Shown piece after piece: positions 60,745 to 64,000 of a stretch of DNA of 64,000 nt. Each line of letters opens with the position of its first letter. Position 1 is the stretch's first letter. The DNA is taken from the NCBI GenBank assembly GCA_028279515.1, contig JANQNQ010000005.1, positions 124,001 to 188,000 of the forward strand, in the 5' to 3' direction. Made by a program: the position numbers and the translations under genes. The notes under the pieces were generated by a model that saw only the letters and a list, made by a program, of their open reading frames with translations, was not told the DNA's origin and made no database searches. Source of the stretch: Flavobacteriaceae bacterium. GTDB lineage: Bacteria > Bacteroidota > Bacteroidia > Flavobacteriales > Flavobacteriaceae.

Positions 60745-61191
60745 TTAGTGGTGTAGCTTTAGCCAATTGGCGTCCGCTTTTTCTTTTAGGGTTTCTGCGC
60801 CTTCTTCTTGCCAAAGGGTTAGTGTGTTGGTGCCCCAGGCATTGTAAAAGAGATACAGTTTCCCATCTCGTATTTCGTAGGTCTTTGGGTCGACCTTTAC
60901 CTTTTTTCCTTTCAAAGCCACTGCATATGCACAGTAGCCACCGTATTGTGGTAAATAGTTTTCAGGATTTTGCTTAAATCGTTTCAAGTTTTCTTCAGAA
61001 CTGAACAAGAACTTGGTCCCATCGTGCATTGCGCTCAATTCTTTGGCTCCTTTTTTGGCATTGCCGTCAAAGTAGGCAACGACATCATAACCTTCAATGG
61101 CTACTCCTTTTTTCTCATAGTAGTCGGTCTTTTGGGCGACCATTGTAAAACTGATCAAAAAGAACAGCGAATACACATATTTACTCATCAA
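60745..61191 (-). CDS. YHS domain protein, secreted
   Basis: A 148-residue exported protein (signal ends near TMVAQ) with a YHS domain (about 25-110; GVAIEGYDVVAYFDG, FSSEENLKRFKQNPENYLPQYGGYCAYAVA). Such domains bind metal through Cys/His; here the Cys in GGYCAYA is retained. It may be a periplasmic metal-binding protein, linking it loosely to the copper theme. It is a single gene. Confidence 0.88.
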   Translation of the reverse strand: MMSKYVYSLFFLISFTMVAQKTDYYEKKGVAIEGYDVVAYFDGNAKKGAKELSAMHDGTKFLFSSEENLKRFKQNPENYLPQYGGYCAYAVALKGKKVKVDPKTYEIRDGKLYLFYNAWGTNTLTLWQEEGAETLKEKADANWLKLHH

Positions 61192-61264
61192 TAACGAATT
61201 GTGTTACATTGAGTAAGTCGGAAAAAAAGATAGGCTTTACAACCTTAACAAAAATTTATGAGGA

Positions 61265-62251
61265 TTACAGTGCCATGAGGTTACAACCCCTGATATCGCT
61301 ATGGTCAAAGCGTCCCAAAACTTCAAAACTCTGGTCGGCAAAAGTTTTACCGAGATCCTGGGTAGCGATAAAGGCACAAGAATTGCTGTTGGCGAGGTCG
61401 ATGACATTGATACCTCCTGTCTTTCCAGGTTGTTGTGGTGTTAGAGGATCTTCGGTGTCACGGGTCAATACACGCATCCAAGGCGAACATTCGAAGCGCC
61501 CATTTCCCCTTGAATACCCTTGAGAGAGTAATTCAGTCATGCCATATTCTGAGTGGATGTGCGATACTCCAAAGCCCTTTTGCAAAAGTGCATGCAGTTC
61601 ATCACGGATTAGCTCCTTTCGACGCCCCTTCATGCCTCCCGTTTCCATCACAATCGTGTTCTTCAGGTCGAATTGGTGCGTTTCGATCAGATCCAGTAGC
61701 GCAAATGAAACTCCGATGAGGAGTACTTTTTTTCCTGCGGAATCCAAACGATTCAGTTTGTTCGCTAACGCTTCTATATTTTTCAGATAGAAACCACTCT
61801 CGGGTTGTTGCGAACGTTTTATGAGGTCATCTACCATGTAGATCAGAGAGGATCCTTGGCGCTCCAGATACGACGGAAGCAACGCCAAGACGACATAGTC
61901 TTGAATGTTTCCGTAGAAATGTTCAAATCCTTTACGATAACTGGCTTCGTAAACCGAAATATCAGTTACGTGGTGTTTGCTCGTAATGCTTCCGGTTGTT
62001 CCGCTACTACTAAAGGTCTCTTGAATCGTTGCTTTGGATGTAAGCACCTCATGCGATTTGAAAAACTGAATCGGGAGAAAAGGAATGTCTTCAATCTTCT
62101 TTACATCGCTGGGATGTACGTATAATAGGTCGCAAAAGGATCGGTACACCCCGCTGTTTTCAAACTGATGTTTAAAAACTTCCAATGCTTTGGCTTCGAA
62201 TTCTAAGTTGGTTTTTATGTTAAAAACACTATGGGGATTCATGTACTTCAA
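61265..62251 (-). CDS. LuxE-like acyl-protein synthetase / acyltransferase
   Basis: A 328-residue ANL-type enzyme resembling LuxE (fatty acyl-protein synthetase). The P-loop is SSSGTTGS, and IGVSFALLDLIET, METGGMKGRRKELIRDEL and SEYGMTELLSQGYSR follow. It activates an acyl group; the partner enzyme is not visible next to it. A TACTTTTG box (62268-62261, minus strand) lies 10 nt before the start. An alternative ATG is three codons inside. Confidence 0.88.
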   Translation of the reverse strand: MKYMNPHSVFNIKTNLEFEAKALEVFKHQFENSGVYRSFCDLLYVHPSDVKKIEDIPFLPIQFFKSHEVLTSKATIQETFSSSGTTGSITSKHHVTDISVYEASYRKGFEHFYGNIQDYVVLALLPSYLERQGSSLIYMVDDLIKRSQQPESGFYLKNIEALANKLNRLDSAGKKVLLIGVSFALLDLIETHQFDLKNTIVMETGGMKGRRKELIRDELHALLQKGFGVSHIHSEYGMTELLSQGYSRGNGRFECSPWMRVLTRDTEDPLTPQQPGKTGGINVIDLANSNSCAFIATQDLGKTFADQSFEVLGRFDHSDIRGCNLMAL

Positions 62252-62294
62252 TTGCTAAGGCAAAAGTAGTTCTTTTTTGGTAGCGAGATGTTGG

Positions 62295-62343
62295 ATATGA
62301 GATATGAGATGTGGGTACATAGTATTAAGTACAGAGTACTAAG
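62295..62343. repeat. Degenerate ATATGAGAT / AGTACAGAGTACTAAG repeat
   Basis: ATATGAGATATGAGAT followed by TAGTATTAAGTACAGAGTAC; similar in vocabulary to the tandem pair at 23234-23272. It is the left part of a 387-bp gene-free stretch (62252-62638). Confidence 0.5.
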
Positions 62344-62397
62344 ATAGATTTTGAATGAAATGAAAAAGCAGAAGATTAGACATTTCATGAATTAAAC

Positions 62398-62458
62398 AAA
62401 CTCCCCTTTCTTCCGCTCCGCAGAATTCATTCCCCTCTTTGACTCAAGAGGGGAGCCT
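62398..62458 (-). repeat. Dispersed two-hairpin intergenic repeat, copy C
   Basis: Minus strand: GGCTCCCCTCTTGAGTC, AAAGAGGGG hairpin, a GAATTC/GCGGAGCGG part, then AAAGGGGAGT. Same layout as the other copies but with diverged second hairpin. Confidence 0.55.
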
Positions 62459-62509
62459 AATAAGGATTTTAATCAAACTAACAGACTAAAGCAGGTTGGA
62501 ACACAAGAT

Positions 62510-62575
62510 TTGGCTCCTCCCTTCAGACGAAGGGAGGTGGCAACACCAAAGGTGTTGGCGGAGGGTTCTGGATTT
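62510..62575 (+). repeat. Dispersed two-hairpin intergenic repeat, copy D
   Basis: TTGGCTCCTCCCTTCAGAC, GAAGGGAGG hairpin, then AACACC/GGTGTT hairpin and a GGCGGAGGGTT end. Copies C and D fill most of the gap 62252-62638, in which no gene is seen. Confidence 0.7.
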
Positions 62576-62638
62576 TGTCTGCGTATACAAAGACTCTTAG
62601 GGCTAAGTCTTGAATGCTTGATCTTGAGATTTGGAATT

Positions 62639-63397
62639 TTAGAGCTTGGCAAGCAATTCTCGTGCTTCAGGCGTGTTGATTTCCTTCAGCTGAGCAATGG
62701 CAATACTTTTTACACTCGCATGCTCGGTTGCTAAAACAGATGGGTAGAAGTCCCAGATATCTAGCTTTTTTCCGTCAGGAAGTAATTCCCCGTTAAGGGA
62801 AACAAAATGAAAAGCATTCTGAATCCCGAAAATTTGAACGTATTCCAGATCACATTCCATCGCTTTTTGAATAGTTAAAAAAGCCTCAGCGTGCCCTAGT
62901 TGGGCCAAGAGTCCGGCTGCCAAAGGAGCTGCTGTATGCCCTTTGACGTCAAGGTGCGCAATAGACAGTAACTGCTTTAATACCATGGCATCACCCAAAT
63001 GGTAGAGACCGTATGCACTATAGGCTTGCACGGTTTCGTCGATGTCTTTAAGCCCCTTTCTGAAAATAGGCTCATCTTTAGCCACCACTTTTCGAGTTAA
63101 GAAGTACAATGCCGTACTGCGAATGAGGCCACTTTCATGCTTTATCGCTTTGCGCCAGCTTTCTTTGTTGTGCTCAACACCATTGGCCGTTAGCAATTCA
63201 CGGTTACGAACCATTTCCCATTTTGAGTAGGGTCCGATCAAGGTCTTGTACTGTGGGATGATCACATTGCTCGAAACATTAAAAGTATTGTCTTTTTTAT
63301 CCATGGTGCTTTGTTCTGATTTAGGGCGGCTGTCTGAAGGACATGTCCATAGCAGACTTGCCAAAAAAAAGTTCAATATGACGGTCTTTACAGGCAT
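62639..63397 (-). CDS. Secreted HEAT-repeat-like protein
   Basis: A 252-residue exported protein (hydrophobic start FFLASLLWTCPSD; Cys19 could be lipidated, though the lipobox is weak). Residues 65-250 show paired helices as in HEAT repeats (KAIKHESGLIRSTALYFLTRK-like repeats; AYSAYGLYHLGDAMVLKQLL, APLAAGLLAQLGHAEAFL). The partner is unknown. It follows the LysM gene by 8 nt on the same strand and may act with it. Confidence 0.75.
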   Translation of the reverse strand: MPVKTVILNFFLASLLWTCPSDSRPKSEQSTMDKKDNTFNVSSNVIIPQYKTLIGPYSKWEMVRNRELLTANGVEHNKESWRKAIKHESGLIRSTALYFLTRKVVAKDEPIFRKGLKDIDETVQAYSAYGLYHLGDAMVLKQLLSIAHLDVKGHTAAPLAAGLLAQLGHAEAFLTIQKAMECDLEYVQIFGIQNAFHFVSLNGELLPDGKKLDIWDFYPSVLATEHASVKSIAIAQLKEINTPEARELLAKL

Positions 63398-63405
63398 TCT
63401 GGTTT

Positions 63406-64000
63406 CTATGGTCCGGCAGGCCCCGTGGTGATCTGCATGTTGGCTTCTATGTTATTGTTTCTGGCAGTGGTATTGCCCGAGATGTCCCAAATAGCATTCA
63501 ATAACGAGTTCCCGTCTGGGTCCATAATATCAACATCCATGTTTCCGGCGCAATTGGTGGTGTCGTCAAAAAGCTGGTTGGCAGGAACCGTAAAGGTATG
63601 AGAACCGCCTCCTGGGATGACTACATCGGCTTCAATGACCATATTGGCTCCAAAAGTTAAAAATGGTCCTAGTTCTTGGTCAAAGTTGATGTGTGGTAGG
63701 TTGAATACTTGCCCTGGGAAGATCAAATTTCCTCCTCTTCGAGCTACACCCGGATTGGCTCGATGAATTGCACGCCAGTGTTTCCCATGCCCATATACTT
63801 GTTCGGCAATACCCCATAGCGTATCCCCAGCTACAACGGTGTGTGTACCACCGCCTTTGGGGTGATTGGTTACTTCGATAGAAACCTGCCCATAGTCACC
63901 AGCATCACCTTTGGTTTTGATCGAGTTGGCACGAGCTCGATATAACGGAGCCCCATCTCCATAAGCATCACCTTCAGCAGCGGGAGCTGCAACGAAAGCG
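63406..64000 (-). CDS. LysM-domain protein, 5' part outside window
   Basis: The reading frame is open to the window edge (198 codons seen). The visible protein has a Gly/Ala-rich part (AFVAAPAAEGDAYGDGAPLYRARAN), a VSIEVTN strand, and a LysM domain (THTVVAGDTLWGIAEQVYG..IHRANPG..IFPGQVFNLP). A C-terminal 100-residue domain follows (ANMVIEADVVIPGGGSHTF). Stand-alone LysM proteins of this style also occur in contractile injection system loci, but no other such gene is in the window. Function remains open. Confidence 0.75.
   Translation of the reverse strand, partial: AFVAAPAAEGDAYGDGAPLYRARANSIKTKGDAGDYGQVSIEVTNHPKGGGTHTVVAGDTLWGIAEQVYGHGKHWRAIHRANPGVARRGGNLIFPGQVFNLPHINFDQELGPFLTFGANMVIEADVVIPGGGSHTFTVPANQLFDDTTNCAGNMDVDIMDPDGNSLLNAIWDISGNTTARNNNIEANMQITTGPAGP

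Noticed and set aside
62252-62638. tRNA or other structural RNA gene in the largest gene-free stretch
   Set aside because: No T-loop or acceptor-stem pattern was found; the stretch is explained by repeat copies.

Overview
The window reads as chromosomal DNA from a member of the Bacteroidota, most probably a marine-type Flavobacteriaceae. The evidence is the gliding-motility genes gldE and gldD, several families largely confined to this phylum (DUF4199, DUF4271, DUF4296, DUF4301, DUF3098, DUF3127), a TonB-dependent receptor, paired M16 peptidases, a TPR-histidine kinase, and promoters of the Bacteroidota type (TTTG, about 19 nt, TAnnTTTG). Genes are dense and mostly housekeeping. I saw no tRNA, rRNA, CRISPR array, prophage or insertion sequence.

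Layout. 1-2.0 kb (minus): RNase G-type nuclease cut by the window edge, a 29-residue mS38-like basic protein, and an HU protein. 2.2-5.7 kb (plus): mutY, ssb, gldE, gldD. 5.8-8.5 kb: a small membrane protein, then cytochrome bd oxidase cydA-cydB (minus). 8.6-11.2 kb (minus): four cell-envelope genes that look like a copper-handling cluster. 11.3-16.5 kb: a DMT exporter, two M16 peptidases and a DUF4199 protein. 16.5-17.4 kb: rplU and rpmA. 17.7-22.6 kb: an accessory-like stretch with an HNH protein, a LuxR-type response regulator, a TPR kinase, a tiny lipoprotein, a proposed sensor-type protein and a secreted protein with caspase-like motifs. 23.3-26.1 kb: sahH, a phosphopantetheinyl transferase and an archaeal-type GGGP synthase. 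26.1-31.7 kb: a thiamine-uptake locus (thiamine-binding protein, PnuC/PnuT transporter, NadR-like kinase, DUF4301 protein, then a TPP riboswitch in front of a TonB-dependent receptor). 31.8-41.3 kb: mixed housekeeping (greA, HIT, histidine kinase, flavin reductase, DUF3127, short-chain fatty-acid transporter, aat, tag, thioredoxin-like). 41.3-44.8 kb (minus): ftsX, DUF3098, uppP, truB and a TonB-like protein. 45-54 kb: outer-membrane barrel, an unusual leuS, metallopeptidase, Lrp regulator, saccharopine dehydrogenase, DUF423, pckA. 54-62 kb: hemD, DUF4271, glycosyltransferase, pyrC, DUF4296, epimerase, tyrS, YHS protein, LuxE-like enzyme. 62.6-64 kb (minus): HEAT-like protein and a LysM protein cut by the window edge.

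Strongest observations: (i) the TPP riboswitch and its promoter in front of the outer-membrane receptor, next to a PnuT-type salvage cluster; (ii) a roughly 420-nt AT-rich, divergent and enlarged segment inside leuS just before KMSKS; (iii) several families of intergenic hairpin repeats, one with four copies sharing an architecture but not all bases; (iv) an 11-bp-period TGACAT array, and a 14-bp sequence found at both ends of the two-component operon; (v) a terminator-like hairpin at the start of the greA transcript. Start codons were moved from the longest reading frame where an upstream start fell in a promoter or lacked family support.
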